Positions 46,904-56,246 are shown, numbered from the stretch's first letter. The stretch: 64,000 nucleotides of DNA from Streptomyces sp. RKAG293 (GCF_023701745.1 NZ_JAJOZB010000001.1:7053001-7117000), one strand, 5' to 3'. Notes: generated from the letters alone by a model not told the origin. Numbers and translations are program-made.

Positions 46904-48243
46904 CGGGTCCCCGCCCCCAGCGGCAGGGTGACGCGCAGCCGCCACCGTGAGCCGTCGGTTCCCGCCTCGAACCGGCCGCGCAGGACGGACGTGCGTTCCT
47001 CGACGCCCATCAGGCCGCGTCCGCCACCTGTTCTGCGGGAGGGCACCGCCGTCACCGGGTTCATCATCTCGATCTCCAACTCGTCGTCCGTCAGGGAGAT
47101 CCGCAGCCGGACCGGGACCTGCCCCGCGTGCCGCAGCGCGTTGCTGAGACCCTCCTGCACGATCCGGTACGCCTCGCGGGAGACCATCGGCGGCACCGCG
47201 CCGAGATCGCCCTCGACGGACGCGTCCAGCGGGACGCCCGCCGCCCGCGTCTGCCCGAGCAGGGCGTCGAGGCCGTCCAGGGTGGGCCCCGGGGGAGCGG
47301 TCGAGCCGTCGCCGTCCTCGCGCAACAGGCCGAGTACGTCGTCGAGTTCGGCGACCGCGCGCCGGGTGGTCTCCTCGATGGCGGCCAGGGCCTGCCGGGC
47401 GAACTCCGGATCGCGGTCGAGCACCTTGCGCGCGGCGCCGGCCTGCAGCGTCACCGCGCTCAGCGCGTGACCGACCGAGTCGTGCAGTTCGCGGGCCAGC
47501 CGGTTGCGCAGGGCCAGCCGTACGGTGCGCTGTTCGGCGGCGGCCAGCCGGTCGACGGGGGTCGGCCCGAGCAGTTCGGGGGAGCAGCGCGCCAGGAGTG
47601 CCGCCGCGCCCTTGGCGGTGAGCGCGAGCGCGGCCAGCAGGAGCACGGCGGCGAACGGGGTCAGTACGTGATGGCCGAGGGTGAGCGGGCGGGACCAGGG
47701 GAGTTCGTTCTCGCGCAGCCGCGCGGAGAACGGCAGCGCCAGCAGCACCACGGCGCCCGGCGGAACGGCCAGGGTCATTCCGCTGACGATGCCGCCGAGC
47801 CCCACGTGCAGCACGAACCAGCAGGACGTCCGGGCCCGCGCCGCCCACGTCCGGTCCTCCGAGGGCGCGGGCCCGCCCTCGGGGCCGGCGCCGAGCGCCC
47901 GCGCGGCCGAGCCCTCCAGATCGCGTACGAGGGGGAAGGCCGCGGCGGCGGCCGCCGCGATGGGGAGGGCGAGGGCGAAGGCGCCGAACTGCTGCGCGAC
48001 CCACGCGGCGCTGCCCTCGTCGGCGTGCGCGACGACGTTCAGCGCGGTGTTCGTCAGCAGGTAGAACGGCATCAACAACGCGCCGCCGAGGATGAGATGG
48101 ACCCAGCGCAGCCGGGCCCGCCGGCCGAACAGCGCGCCGGCGGCCCGGGACAGCGCGCCGGCCGCTTGGGACACCGACCGCGTCGGATCGATTGCCGTCC
48201 TGGGCGTCGGCCCCCGCATCCGCCGGTCCGTTCGGTCAGTCAC
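46900..48243 (-). CDS. Sensor histidine kinase, HisKA_3 type
   Basis: A 447-residue membrane kinase. Four or more hydrophobic helices (about 50-190) are followed by the dimerisation box RLALRNRLARELHDSVGHALSA with the phospho-His. The ATPase domain ends in QEGLSNALRHAG and GGGRGLMGVEERTSVL. It pairs with the NarL-type regulator downstream by a four-base overlap. The start GTG 48243 overlaps the end of a small membrane protein. The signal is unknown. Confidence 0.92.
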   Translation of the reverse strand: MTDRTDRRMRGPTPRTAIDPTRSVSQAAGALSRAAGALFGRRARLRWVHLILGGALLMPFYLLTNTALNVVAHADEGSAAWVAQQFGAFALALPIAAAAAAAFPLVRDLEGSAARALGAGPEGGPAPSEDRTWAARARTSCWFVLHVGLGGIVSGMTLAVPPGAVVLLALPFSARLRENELPWSRPLTLGHHVLTPFAAVLLLAALALTAKGAAALLARCSPELLGPTPVDRLAAAEQRTVRLALRNRLARELHDSVGHALSAVTLQAGAARKVLDRDPEFARQALAAIEETTRRAVAELDDVLGLLREDGDGSTAPPGPTLDGLDALLGQTRAAGVPLDASVEGDLGAVPPMVSREAYRIVQEGLSNALRHAGQVPVRLRISLTDDELEIEMMNPVTAVPSRRTGGGRGLMGVEERTSVLRGRFEAGTDGSRWRLRVTLPLGAGTR

Positions 48244-48694
48244 GCCGGGAGGCGGCGGTCGTGCCGCGTGCCGCCGCGCGTTCCGCGAGCAGATGGGCGC
48301 CGGCGACGAGAACGAGCATCCCGAGGAGCATCTGCACAGCGTAGGTCAGGTCCATGAGCGGGGACGTCCCCGGATCGCCTGAGTCGTCCGGTGCGACGAT
48401 CCCGGCCAGCAGCATCCAGCCGCCCCACGCCTCCGACGAGGGCGAGCGCGACGACGCGAGGTCCATCGCGACGGTCAGGACGTTGACGGCGTACAAGGCG
48501 CTGTCCTCCAGGCTGCCGCGCAGCGAACTGCCGGCCGGGATGCCGACGGTGCTGCCGGAGAGCCAGGTGACCTTGAGTGCGAGATACGGGAGGCAGGCGG
48601 CGATGGCCACGGCCCGCAGGGCGCGGCGGGCCGGCGCGGTCCGCCGCCGCGAGGCGGTGGGCGGGGACTGCTGGCCGAGCACGGTGGTTTCCAT
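48236..48694 (-). CDS. Small membrane protein, probably internally deleted
   Basis: A 152-residue protein with two recognisable segments: ALRAVAIAACLPYLALKVTWLSGSTVGIPAGSS, and a C-terminal helix YAVQMLLGMLVLVAGAHLLA. Longer relatives upstream of such kinases have many more helices. The middle here, SSRSPSSEAWGGWMLLAGIVAP, looks collapsed, so a deletion is likely. ATG 48694 is preferred. It overlaps the kinase start by eight bases and may be part of the signalling unit. Confidence 0.65.
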   Translation of the reverse strand: METTVLGQQSPPTASRRRTAPARRALRAVAIAACLPYLALKVTWLSGSTVGIPAGSSLRGSLEDSALYAVNVLTVAMDLASSRSPSSEAWGGWMLLAGIVAPDDSGDPGTSPLMDLTYAVQMLLGMLVLVAGAHLLAERAAARGTTAASRRD

Positions 48695-48785
48695 ACCGTC
48701 CACGCTCCCGGCCGGGCCGGGCCGCCACGTCCGGCCGGAAGACGATCCGCATCCCCGGAACGGGGGACCTGTCGGCCGCGGCAAT

Positions 48786-48832
48786 CGTCAACCAAGGGTT
48801 GACGCCCTCCGATCGTCAACTTAAAGTTGACG
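48786..48832. promoter_or_regulatory. Two palindromic operators
   Basis: CGTCAACCAAGGGTTGACG (48786-48804) and CGTCAACTTAAAGTTGACG (48814-48832) are 19-base palindromes whose centres are 28 bases apart. The second ends one base before the ATG of the Clp_N/HTH gene. They share CGTCAAC/GTTGACG arms. Confidence 0.8.
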
Positions 48833-48833
48833 C

Positions 48834-49550
48834 ATGACGGGACATCCAGTACGACTCGACGACCTCATCTCCCACGTCAAGGAACGGCACCCGGACGGCG
48901 ACCCGCTGCAGAACCTCTCCGACGCGGTGACCCTGGCGGAGCACGTCGGCGAAGTCGCCGACCATCTGATCGGCCACTTCGTGGACCAGGCCCGCAGGGC
49001 CGGCGCCTCCTGGACCGACATCGGCCAGAACATGGGCGTCAGCAAGCAGGCCGTACAGAAGCGCTTCGTACCGAGAACCCCCGACGACCTCGACCTGCCG
49101 CTCGACTCCCTCTTCGGCCGCTTCACCAACCGCGCCCGCAACACGGTCAAGAGCGCCCAGGAGGAGGCGCGCGCCGCGCTGCACACGAGCCTGGGCACCG
49201 AACACCTCGTCCTCGGCCTGCTCCATGAGCCGGAAGGGCTGGCCTGCCGCGCCATGGTCGAACTGGGCGCGCCGCCGGAGGCGGTCCGCGCCGCCGTCGG
49301 CACCCCCGGCGGGGAGACAGAACCGGTGCAGGGCCATATGCCGATCACCGCCGGCGGCAAGAAGGCGCTGCACCTCGTCCTGCGCGAGGCGCTGCGCCTC
49401 GGGCACAACTACATCGGCACGGAGCACATCCTGCTCGGCGTCCTCAGCGACGAACAGGACCCCGCCGCCCAGGCCCTGGTGGGCCTGGGGGTCACCAAGG
49501 GACTGACGGAGGAGTGGGTCGTCGCGACACTCCACGAACTGTCGCAGTAG
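48834..49550 (+). CDS. HTH / Clp_N repeat protein, probable autoregulator
   Basis: A 238-residue protein. Residues 57-79 contain GASWTDIGQNMGVSKQAVQKRF, a helix-turn-helix pattern. Residues about 95-238 hold a double Clp-N domain (FTNRARNTVKSAQEEARAAL, TSLGTEHLVLGLLHEPEG, YIGTEHILLGVLSDEQDPA), as in ClpA/ClpC N-termini, but there is no ATPase. Two palindromes lie directly ahead of ATG 48834, and there is no ribosome binding site, so it may be leaderless. A DNA-binding repressor whose Clp_N part senses misfolded protein or docks a Clp partner is plausible but inferred. Confidence 0.85.
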   Translation: MTGHPVRLDDLISHVKERHPDGDPLQNLSDAVTLAEHVGEVADHLIGHFVDQARRAGASWTDIGQNMGVSKQAVQKRFVPRTPDDLDLPLDSLFGRFTNRARNTVKSAQEEARAALHTSLGTEHLVLGLLHEPEGLACRAMVELGAPPEAVRAAVGTPGGETEPVQGHMPITAGGKKALHLVLREALRLGHNYIGTEHILLGVLSDEQDPAAQALVGLGVTKGLTEEWVVATLHELSQ

Positions 49551-49638
49551 CCCCGCCGACCCGCCACCCGCCGACCCGCCGGACCCGCCGACCCGCCAAC
49601 CGCCGGCCCACCGGCCTCCGGCCGCGCGGAAGAGGCCG

Positions 49639-50370
49639 TCAGGCGTCCTTGCCCAGGGTGAGCAGCCGGTAGACGGGGTCGGGGCGCGGGGTGTGCTGGC
49701 CCGGCAGCGCGCCCAGGCCCTCGATGACGCCCTGGGCCTGGCGCGGGCTGAACTCCAGGGCGGAGGCGAAGTATCCGGCGCGGATCTTCTCGACCGTCAG
49801 CGCCGGGGACCGGCCCTGGCCGTGGCCGGTGAAGGAGGTCTCCGCGCCGGGGCGCAGCCCGTGGCCCGCCGCCCAGCCGACGACGGCCGCGGCCTCGTCG
49901 TAGGCGTCGGGGATGAGGTGCGGGGCGAGCAGCACGTCGATGTCGCTGTCCACCCCGTGCGCCAAGTCCTTGTCGACGGTGGTGATGAACACCCCGCCGG
50001 GCCGCAGCACCCGCGCGCACTCGGCGACGACCTCCGCCGCGTCCGGCAGCAGATGCAGCAGCCAGACGGCACAGACCGCGTCCACGGACCCGGTGGCGAC
50101 CGGCAGCCGCCGGCTGTCGCCGAGCACCACGGTGGGTCCGATCCGGCCGGCGGCCACCGACGCCATGCCGGCCGACGCGTCGACGCCCAGGACCCGCAGC
50201 CCCGGCCGGGCGAGCCGCTCGGTCACCAGACCGGTCCCGCACCCCACGTCGAGCAGGGTGCGGGCCCGGTCCGGCACCAGTTGGAGTACGGCGCGGGCCG
50301 CGGCTTCCGCCCGGGGGACGCCTCCGCGGGTCGCGTCGTACCGTTCGGCTTCTGCGTCGTAGTTCAGCAC
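49639..50370 (-). CDS. Class I SAM-dependent methyltransferase
   Basis: A 243-residue methyltransferase. Motif I is TLLDVGCGTGLVTERLA (residues 38-54), motif II VLGVDASAGMASVA and motif IV VDAVCAVWLLHLLPDA. These are followed by VLRPGGVFITTVDKD, all typical of UbiE/type 11 methyltransferases. The start at 50370 gives MLNYDAEAERYDATRGGVPRA. The substrate is unknown. Confidence 0.92.
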   Translation of the reverse strand: MLNYDAEAERYDATRGGVPRAEAAARAVLQLVPDRARTLLDVGCGTGLVTERLARPGLRVLGVDASAGMASVAAGRIGPTVVLGDSRRLPVATGSVDAVCAVWLLHLLPDAAEVVAECARVLRPGGVFITTVDKDLAHGVDSDIDVLLAPHLIPDAYDEAAAVVGWAAGHGLRPGAETSFTGHGQGRSPALTVEKIRAGYFASALEFSPRQAQGVIEGLGALPGQHTPRPDPVYRLLTLGKDA

Positions 50371-50392
50371 ACGGGCAGCCTACGGGGAGTCA

Positions 50393-51097
50393 TCAGCCGG
50401 CGAGGAAATCGCGTACTCCCTGCGATACCCCGTCGTCCCCCAGCAGGTCATTGTGCTTCAGGCACCCGGCGTCCGTGTTGACGGCGCCACTGAGCGCGAC
50501 GCTGCTGTCCGGGTTGATGACCTCGTCGCACTCCGACCAGAACGTCGCGTACTTGACGGCGCCCGGCGTCTCGTCCCCGGCCGCCAGCTGGTTCTGCACG
50601 TAGGAGCCCGGCGACATGTCACGGCACGCCTGGTCCCAGATCACACAGGCCCACGAGGTGTAGGTGCCGTGGTTGGGGCCGCCGAGCGAGACCCAGTGGT
50701 CGACGGTGGCCGTGCCGCCGCGGAACTTGACGTACCAGCGGGTGGTCAGGCTGCCGAAGGAGTGCGCGACCAGGTCGACCTTCGACGCGCCGGTCCTGCT
50801 CAGCACGCTGTTGACGTAGTCGGTGAACCGGCCGGCCAGCACCTCGTTGACCGACTGGTGGGTGTCGTACCCCCAGCTGAACAGCTCGTCGTCGGTGTAC
50901 CCGGCGGCCTTGAAGTCGGCGATCATCCCGCCCCACACGCCGGGGTCGGCGTTGTAGCCGTGGACGAAGATCACCGGATGGTGCGCGGGCGGGCCGGCGG
51001 GCTGGGCGCCCATCGACGCGGGCGCCGCGCCGAACAGCAGGGCCAGGGCGCCGAGTACGGACAGGAGCACGGTCGATCGGCGACGCATGAGACGCAT
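50393..51097 (-). CDS. Secreted lipase / triacylglycerol-lipase-like hydrolase
   Basis: A 234-residue exported hydrolase. The signal peptide is RRRSTVLLSVLGALALLFGA with a likely cut after GAQPA. PVIFVHGYNADPGVWGGMI starts the fold. The nucleophile is Ser in LVAHSFGSLTTRW, and ACVIWDQACRDMSP, SECDEVINPDSS (acid) and CLKHNDLL (His) follow. Two Cys pairs are likely disulfides. It resembles the small EstB/lipase class 2 enzymes. It is followed by another secreted protein gene on the same strand. Confidence 0.9.
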   Translation of the reverse strand: MRLMRRRSTVLLSVLGALALLFGAAPASMGAQPAGPPAHHPVIFVHGYNADPGVWGGMIADFKAAGYTDDELFSWGYDTHQSVNEVLAGRFTDYVNSVLSRTGASKVDLVAHSFGSLTTRWYVKFRGGTATVDHWVSLGGPNHGTYTSWACVIWDQACRDMSPGSYVQNQLAAGDETPGAVKYATFWSECDEVINPDSSVALSGAVNTDAGCLKHNDLLGDDGVSQGVRDFLAG

Positions 51098-51169
51098 GAA
51101 CTGCCTCCTACGGGTGGGGGGATGAACGGGCCGTGGTGCCGGCCGCGCCTGCGCGGGTGCCGGCCGCTC

Positions 51170-52003
51170 CTACGTGGTGGGGGAGTAGGAGTACACCGAG
51201 GTGGAGACCATGCAGATGCCCGGCTGGACGACCTCCGCGCGCAGGGTGCCGGTGCGCGGGTCGAAGTCGATGCCCTCGGACTCGAAGGTGCCGGAGCAGA
51301 TGCTGCGCTTCGGCAGCTGGAGCAGCGTCGTCACCTGGCCGGTGACCGCGGTGCCGTCGAGCGCGTGCGGGAGGTCGACCTGCACCAGGTCCTTGGCGTC
51401 GTCGTCGGAGACGCACACCAGGCGGGTGCCGGAGACGAAGTCGCAGCCCTGGATGTTGTCGACCGCGCGGTCCAGGGTGATCTGCCCGGCCTGCGCGAGC
51501 GTGCCGCCGGTGCGCGGGGTGGACGGGTTGAGCAGCGGTGCCGGGAAGACCTGGAGCCGGTTCTGCGTGCCCCATTCGCCGGAGACCAGCCACTGCGCGT
51601 CGGGGGAGACGGTGGCGAAGGAGTTGTTGAGCGCCTCGCCGGGGTCGAGTGGGTGGACGTACTCGTAGCGCTGTCCGCCGGGAGTGGTGACGGCGTACAT
51701 CTTCGACGTCGCGCCGTCTCCGCCCTGGTAGGCGTCGAAGACATGGCCCTGGGCGATGTCCGGATCGCCGACGTGGTTCCAGCCCTTGATGCGCAGGGCG
51801 ATCGGGATCGAGCCGAGACCCCGGTAGAGCAGCGAGCCGTCGGCGCGGCTGGCCACGCCCTCACCGCCGGTCAGGGAGCCGGTGTACGAGGTGCCGGACT
51901 CGGTCCAGCCGCCGGGTGAGGCGGCCGACGCGGTGGAGCCGACGACGGTGAGGGCGATGGCACCGACCAGTACGGCGGCGGCATGGAGCGGTTTGGCGGT
52001 CAC
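51170..52003 (-). CDS. Secreted protein with propeller-like repeats, unknown function
   Basis: A 277-residue exported protein. The signal peptide, AVLVGAIALTVVGSTASA, is followed by beta-rich sequence with blocks such as GSIPIALRIKGWNHVGDPDIAQG, FATVSPDAQWLVSGEWG and CSGTFESEGIDFDPRTG that look like blades of a small propeller. Four Cys residues are present. GTG 52003 has GGAGG five bases upstream. I do not recognise a named family. It sits with a lipase and a sphingomyelinase-like enzyme in an exported group. Confidence 0.8.
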   Translation of the reverse strand: MTAKPLHAAAVLVGAIALTVVGSTASAASPGGWTESGTSYTGSLTGGEGVASRADGSLLYRGLGSIPIALRIKGWNHVGDPDIAQGHVFDAYQGGDGATSKMYAVTTPGGQRYEYVHPLDPGEALNNSFATVSPDAQWLVSGEWGTQNRLQVFPAPLLNPSTPRTGGTLAQAGQITLDRAVDNIQGCDFVSGTRLVCVSDDDAKDLVQVDLPHALDGTAVTGQVTTLLQLPKRSICSGTFESEGIDFDPRTGTLRAEVVQPGICMVSTSVYSYSPTT

Positions 52004-52130
52004 TGATCCTCCGTCAGATTGACATCTGGGGGCAGATCGTAGACCGGATGTCCGCACGTATCTACCCTTCGGTAACCATGTCCGCCTAGGCTTCCGCTGC
52101 TTCTCCACCCACGTTCACCGGGAGTGTTCC

Positions 52131-53135
52131 GTGAGACTTGCCCGAGCCGCCACCGCCTGTGCCTTCGTGCTCCTGCTCGGTTCCGCCGCCACCACGCCCG
52201 CCGTCGCGTCCCCCGCCGGTACGGCGGACGCGGCGGGCACGGCGCAGAGCCCGCAGGTCCCCCAGATCAAGCTCGTGACCAGCAACGTGATGATGCTGTC
52301 GCGCAACCTGTACCCGAACTGGGGGCAGTTGCAGCGCGCCGACCTGATCGCGAACGCGGGCTACACGCAGAACGCCGATGTCGTCATATTCCAGGAGGCG
52401 TTCGACAACGCCGCCTCCGACCGGCTGCTCGGCAACGTCAAGGGCCGCTACCCGTACCAGACGCCCGTGCTCGGCCGCTCCACCAGCGGCTGGGACCGCA
52501 CCGAGGGCGCGTACAGCTCCTGGACGCCGGAGGACGGCGGCGTCGCCGTCGTCAGCAAGTGGCCGATCCTGGAGAAGGTGCAGCACGTCTACGCGGACGG
52601 CTGCGGCGCGGACTACTACTCCAACAAGGGCTTCGTGTACGTCGTCCTGAACGTGAACGGCACCCGCGTGCACGTCGTCGGCACCCACACCCAGGCCGAC
52701 GACTCCTCCTGCGGATCGGGCGAGGCCGCGAGCATCCGGCACGGTCAGGACCAGGAGATCGACGCCTTCCTCGACGCCCGCGACATCCCCGCCGCGGAAC
52801 CCGTCATCATCGCCGGTGACCTCAACATCGACGCGCACGGCAGCGACTACCCGGGCCTGCTCGCGGACCTCGACGCGGCCGCCCCCGACGCCGGTCCGGG
52901 CCCCGCGAACAGCTTCGACCCCGTCACCAACTCCGTCGCCCGGGACCGCTACCCGAACGACCCGGCCCAGCGCCTGGACCACGCGCTGCTGCGCAACGGC
53001 CACGCCCGGCCGGCCCACTGGAACAACCGCGTCGTCGACGAGCACTCCCCGAAGTGGTCGGTCTCCAGCTGGGGCACCACGTACTCGTACACCGACTACT
53101 CCGACCACTACCCGCTGGTCGCCGGCGACGTGTAA
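52131..53135 (+). CDS. Secreted sphingomyelinase-like phosphodiesterase
   Basis: A 334-residue exported enzyme of the endonuclease/exonuclease/phosphatase fold. The signal peptide, RAATACAFVLLLGSAATTPAVA, is followed by KLVTSNVMMLSRNLYPNW and VVIFQEAFDNAASDRLL (metal Glu). HVVGTHTQADDSSC, IIAGDLNIDAHGSDY, ARDRYPNDPAQRLDHALL and YSDHYPLVAG (catalytic His) follow. The layout matches bacterial neutral sphingomyelinases/hemolysins. GTG 52131 is the start. It is divergent from the exported protein at 51170. Confidence 0.93.
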   Translation: MRLARAATACAFVLLLGSAATTPAVASPAGTADAAGTAQSPQVPQIKLVTSNVMMLSRNLYPNWGQLQRADLIANAGYTQNADVVIFQEAFDNAASDRLLGNVKGRYPYQTPVLGRSTSGWDRTEGAYSSWTPEDGGVAVVSKWPILEKVQHVYADGCGADYYSNKGFVYVVLNVNGTRVHVVGTHTQADDSSCGSGEAASIRHGQDQEIDAFLDARDIPAAEPVIIAGDLNIDAHGSDYPGLLADLDAAAPDAGPGPANSFDPVTNSVARDRYPNDPAQRLDHALLRNGHARPAHWNNRVVDEHSPKWSVSSWGTTYSYTDYSDHYPLVAGDV

Positions 53136-53288
53136 CCGGCGGCGCCCCCTCCGAAGGAGGAGTGGGTGCGGCGGGGGTGCGGCGGCGGTGCGGCGGCCGG
53201 AAAACCAGTTGTGCGGACCATCGTCGACCGTCACGCTGGGTAACCAGTCACCCCGCCGCCCCACTCACCTCCCCGGAGAGCCCGCACC

Positions 53289-54350
53289 GTGCAGTCCGCC
53301 ATCACCGTCACGCCCACCCGTATACCCGAGCTGCTGCTCGGGCTGGCCACCGTGCGTCCGGTGTTCCTCTGGGGCGCGCCCGGGATCGGCAAGTCCTCGC
53401 TGGTCAGGGCCTTCGCCGAATCGCTCGGCCTGGAGTGCGTCTCGCTGCTGGGCACCCAGCTGGCCCCGGAGGACCTGATCGGCGTGCCGCAGATCCACGA
53501 CGGGCGGACGCGCTTCTGCCCGCCCGAGGCCATCGCGCGCGACGAGCCGTACTGCCTGTTCCTGGACGAGCTCAACGCGGCGACGCCCGACGTCCAGAAG
53601 GCGTTCTACTCGCTGATCCTGGACCGCCGGATCGGCTCCTACGAGCTGCCCGCGGGCTCCATCGTCATCGGCGCGGGCAACCGGTCCACCGACAACGCGC
53701 TCGCCCGCCCCATCGCGTCCGCGCTCATCAACCGCCTCACCCACGTGCACCTGCAGGCCTCCGCGAAGGACTGGCTGGTGTGGGCGGGCGAGAACGGCAT
53801 CCACCCGTGGGTGACGGAGTACCTCACCGACCGGCCCGACCACCTGTGGTCGAAGGCGCCGAAGACCGAGGAGGCGTTCTCCACCCCGCGCTCGTGGCAC
53901 ATGCTCTCCGACGCGCTGCACTCCTTCGGCCCGACGCTCGACGAGGACACCCTCAAGGTCATCACGCACGGCACGCTCACCCCCGCGCACGCCGTCTCGT
54001 TCTGCGGCTACGCGAAGATCGTCCGCAACGCCTACGGCATCGACGCGATCATCAAGGGCGACGCCCCCTGGCCGCGCCGTATCGAGGACCGCGATCTGCT
54101 CTACTACCTCGCCGACGCGTTCCGCGGCCGGCTCGCCAAGGAGCTGCCGGACCGCAAGGAGCACACCTCCGAGTCCGTCCGGCAGACCGCCTACCGTTCC
54201 AAGGCGCTGCTCGTGCAGCTGGCGGAGATCTCCGTCGAGGTCGCCCAGACCGTCATCGCCGACGACATGGACGGCAATCCCGTGCTGCCCGCCTGGTTCC
54301 TCGTCGAGGCCGCCCGCGACATGCCGCGGCTGGTCGAGGCGCGCCGGTGA
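53289..54350 (+). CDS. MoxR-family AAA+ ATPase
   Basis: A 353-residue AAA+ chaperone-like ATPase. Walker A, WGAPGIGKSSLV, is near residues 28-39, Walker B, CLFLDELNAATPDV, near 90-103 and sensor 1, SIVIGAGNRSTDN, near 125-137. GTG 54347 of the next gene overlaps its stop. MoxR ATPases work with VWA-domain proteins, as encoded directly downstream, to assemble or activate other proteins. It is separate from the preceding gene by 150 bases. Confidence 0.93.
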   Translation: MQSAITVTPTRIPELLLGLATVRPVFLWGAPGIGKSSLVRAFAESLGLECVSLLGTQLAPEDLIGVPQIHDGRTRFCPPEAIARDEPYCLFLDELNAATPDVQKAFYSLILDRRIGSYELPAGSIVIGAGNRSTDNALARPIASALINRLTHVHLQASAKDWLVWAGENGIHPWVTEYLTDRPDHLWSKAPKTEEAFSTPRSWHMLSDALHSFGPTLDEDTLKVITHGTLTPAHAVSFCGYAKIVRNAYGIDAIIKGDAPWPRRIEDRDLLYYLADAFRGRLAKELPDRKEHTSESVRQTAYRSKALLVQLAEISVEVAQTVIADDMDGNPVLPAWFLVEAARDMPRLVEARR

Positions 54351-56158
54351 AGGCCCGCGCGAAGCGGCCCGACAAGCAGCGGGAACTGGCCGACGCGGCG
54401 TACCTGAAGGGGTGTGCGATCGTCGCCGCGCACCCGGCGCTGTCCGCCCTCGACGTCTCGTTCTGCCGGCTGCCCGCGTGTGAGCACCGTCCGGAGCGCG
54501 GCCTGGCCGTGGTCACCTCCAACGGCACGGTCCACGCCCACCCGTACCGCCGTGCCGAGCCGGGCGCCTGGGCCTGGGCGCTCGCGCACTGCCTGCTGCA
54601 CCTCGGCTTCGGCCATGTGCCCGCCGCTGCCGGGCCGCGCGAGCAGCCCGACGCCTTCGACCTCGCCGCGCGCTGCGTCGTCGTCAACCGCTTCCTGGCC
54701 GCGATGCCCGTCGGGGAAGCGCCCGAACACCTGCCGCGCAGCTGGCCGGACGGCGACGAGGACAAGCTCGCCGAACGCTTCCGCCGGGACGGCGTTCCGC
54801 CCGCCTACGCCGACTGCGGCACCGCCGGCCCCGGCGAGCCCGACCAGCTGCTCACCGAGTGGATCTCCTGGCGCGGCAGTCCGCCGGACTGGAGCAACGC
54901 CCTCGCGCACGCCCTGACCCGTACGGTGTCGGCCGCGATGGACATGGCGGGCGGCCGGCGCGACACCCTCACCGGAGCCCGGGTGGAGCAGCGGCCCTGG
55001 GAGCGCGCGCTCAACTGGTTCGTGTCCTCGTACCCGCTGCTGGGCGGGATCGCCGCCGGCATGACGCTGGTCGCGGACGCCGAACTCGCCCGTGCGCACG
55101 GCATCTCCATCGCCGCGGTCAGCCCGGAAGCGGCCGAGATCTACATCAACCCGCTGCTCCACCACACGGACGAGGAATGGCGCTTCATCCTCGGCCACGA
55201 GATGCTGCACGCCGCCCTGCGGCACGGCGAGCGCTGCGGCGGCCGCGACCCGTACCTGTTCAACGTCGCCGCCGACTACGTCATCAACGCCTGGCTGATC
55301 GAGATGGACGTCGGGGAGATGCCCGCCGGACTGCTGCACGATCCCGAACTCCAGGGCCTGTCCGCCGAGGAGGTCTACGACCGCATCGCCACCGACCTGC
55401 GCCGGATGCGGCGGCTGGCGACGCTGCGCGGCAAGGGCAAGGGCGACATCCTCGGCGAGCCGCTGCCCCGTCCCGCCCGGCCGGCGGAGTGGGTCGACCT
55501 CGACGAGTTCTACCGCCGCGGTCTGATGACCGGCTTCGACCTGCACTCGACGCGCGAGCGCGGGCTGCTCCCGGCCGGGCTCGTGGAGGAGATCAACGCG
55601 CTCAGCCACCCGCCGCTGGCCTGGGACGCCCAACTCGCCCGCTGGTTCGACGAGTACGTCCCCCGTCCCGAACCGGTCCGCTCCTACGCCCGCCCCTCCC
55701 GCCGCCAGTCGTCCACCCCCGACATCCCGCGCGCGGGGCGGTACTTCCCGCCCGAGGAGGTGGCCCGCTGCACCTTCGGAGTCGTCCTCGACACCTCGGG
55801 ATCGATGAGCACCACGCTGATCGGCAAGGCGCTGGGCGCCATCGCCTCGTACGCCGCGGCCCGCGACGTGCCCGCCGCCCGCGTCATCATGTGCGACGCG
55901 GCGGCGCACGACGCGGGGTACGTCCCGGTCGCGGACATCGCCGGCCGGGTCCGCATCCACGGGCGCGGCGGCACCGTGCTCCAGCCCGCGCTGGACCTCC
56001 TGCGCCGCGCGGACGACTTCCCGCCGACCGCGCCCGTCCTGATCATCACCGACGCCGAGTGCGACGTGCTGCGCCCGCGCCGCGAGCACGCGTACCTCGT
56101 ACCGCGCGGCGCGGTTCTCCCGTTCACCCCGAAGGGCCCGGTCTTCCGGATGGTGTGA
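54347..56158 (+). CDS. VWA-like protein with HExxH (DUF2201)
   Basis: A 603-residue protein coupled to the MoxR gene (GTGA). The middle has an HExxH zinc-binding motif in LGHEMLHAALRHGERCGG, with DPYLFNVAADYVINAWL downstream, the putative metallopeptidase fold of DUF2201. The C-terminus is a VWA-like domain with the metal site CTFGVVLDTSGSMSTT. GTG 54347 begins VKARAKRPDKQREL. Together with MoxR it is a two-gene chaperone/processing unit whose target is unknown. Confidence 0.92.
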   Translation: MKARAKRPDKQRELADAAYLKGCAIVAAHPALSALDVSFCRLPACEHRPERGLAVVTSNGTVHAHPYRRAEPGAWAWALAHCLLHLGFGHVPAAAGPREQPDAFDLAARCVVVNRFLAAMPVGEAPEHLPRSWPDGDEDKLAERFRRDGVPPAYADCGTAGPGEPDQLLTEWISWRGSPPDWSNALAHALTRTVSAAMDMAGGRRDTLTGARVEQRPWERALNWFVSSYPLLGGIAAGMTLVADAELARAHGISIAAVSPEAAEIYINPLLHHTDEEWRFILGHEMLHAALRHGERCGGRDPYLFNVAADYVINAWLIEMDVGEMPAGLLHDPELQGLSAEEVYDRIATDLRRMRRLATLRGKGKGDILGEPLPRPARPAEWVDLDEFYRRGLMTGFDLHSTRERGLLPAGLVEEINALSHPPLAWDAQLARWFDEYVPRPEPVRSYARPSRRQSSTPDIPRAGRYFPPEEVARCTFGVVLDTSGSMSTTLIGKALGAIASYAAARDVPAARVIMCDAAAHDAGYVPVADIAGRVRIHGRGGTVLQPALDLLRRADDFPPTAPVLIITDAECDVLRPRREHAYLVPRGAVLPFTPKGPVFRMV

Positions 56159-56246
56159 AGCCCGCCGACAGGCCGTGCGGGCGGGCGGGCCGTGCGGGCC
56201 GTGAAATGTGGTGCGGTACGGCGGCCGGGGCGGCAGACTCGGCCGG

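Noticed and set aside
49553..49610. Repetitive CCCGCCGA tract as a binding array
   Set aside because: Irregular GC-rich slippage between convergent genes; no clean unit or palindrome.
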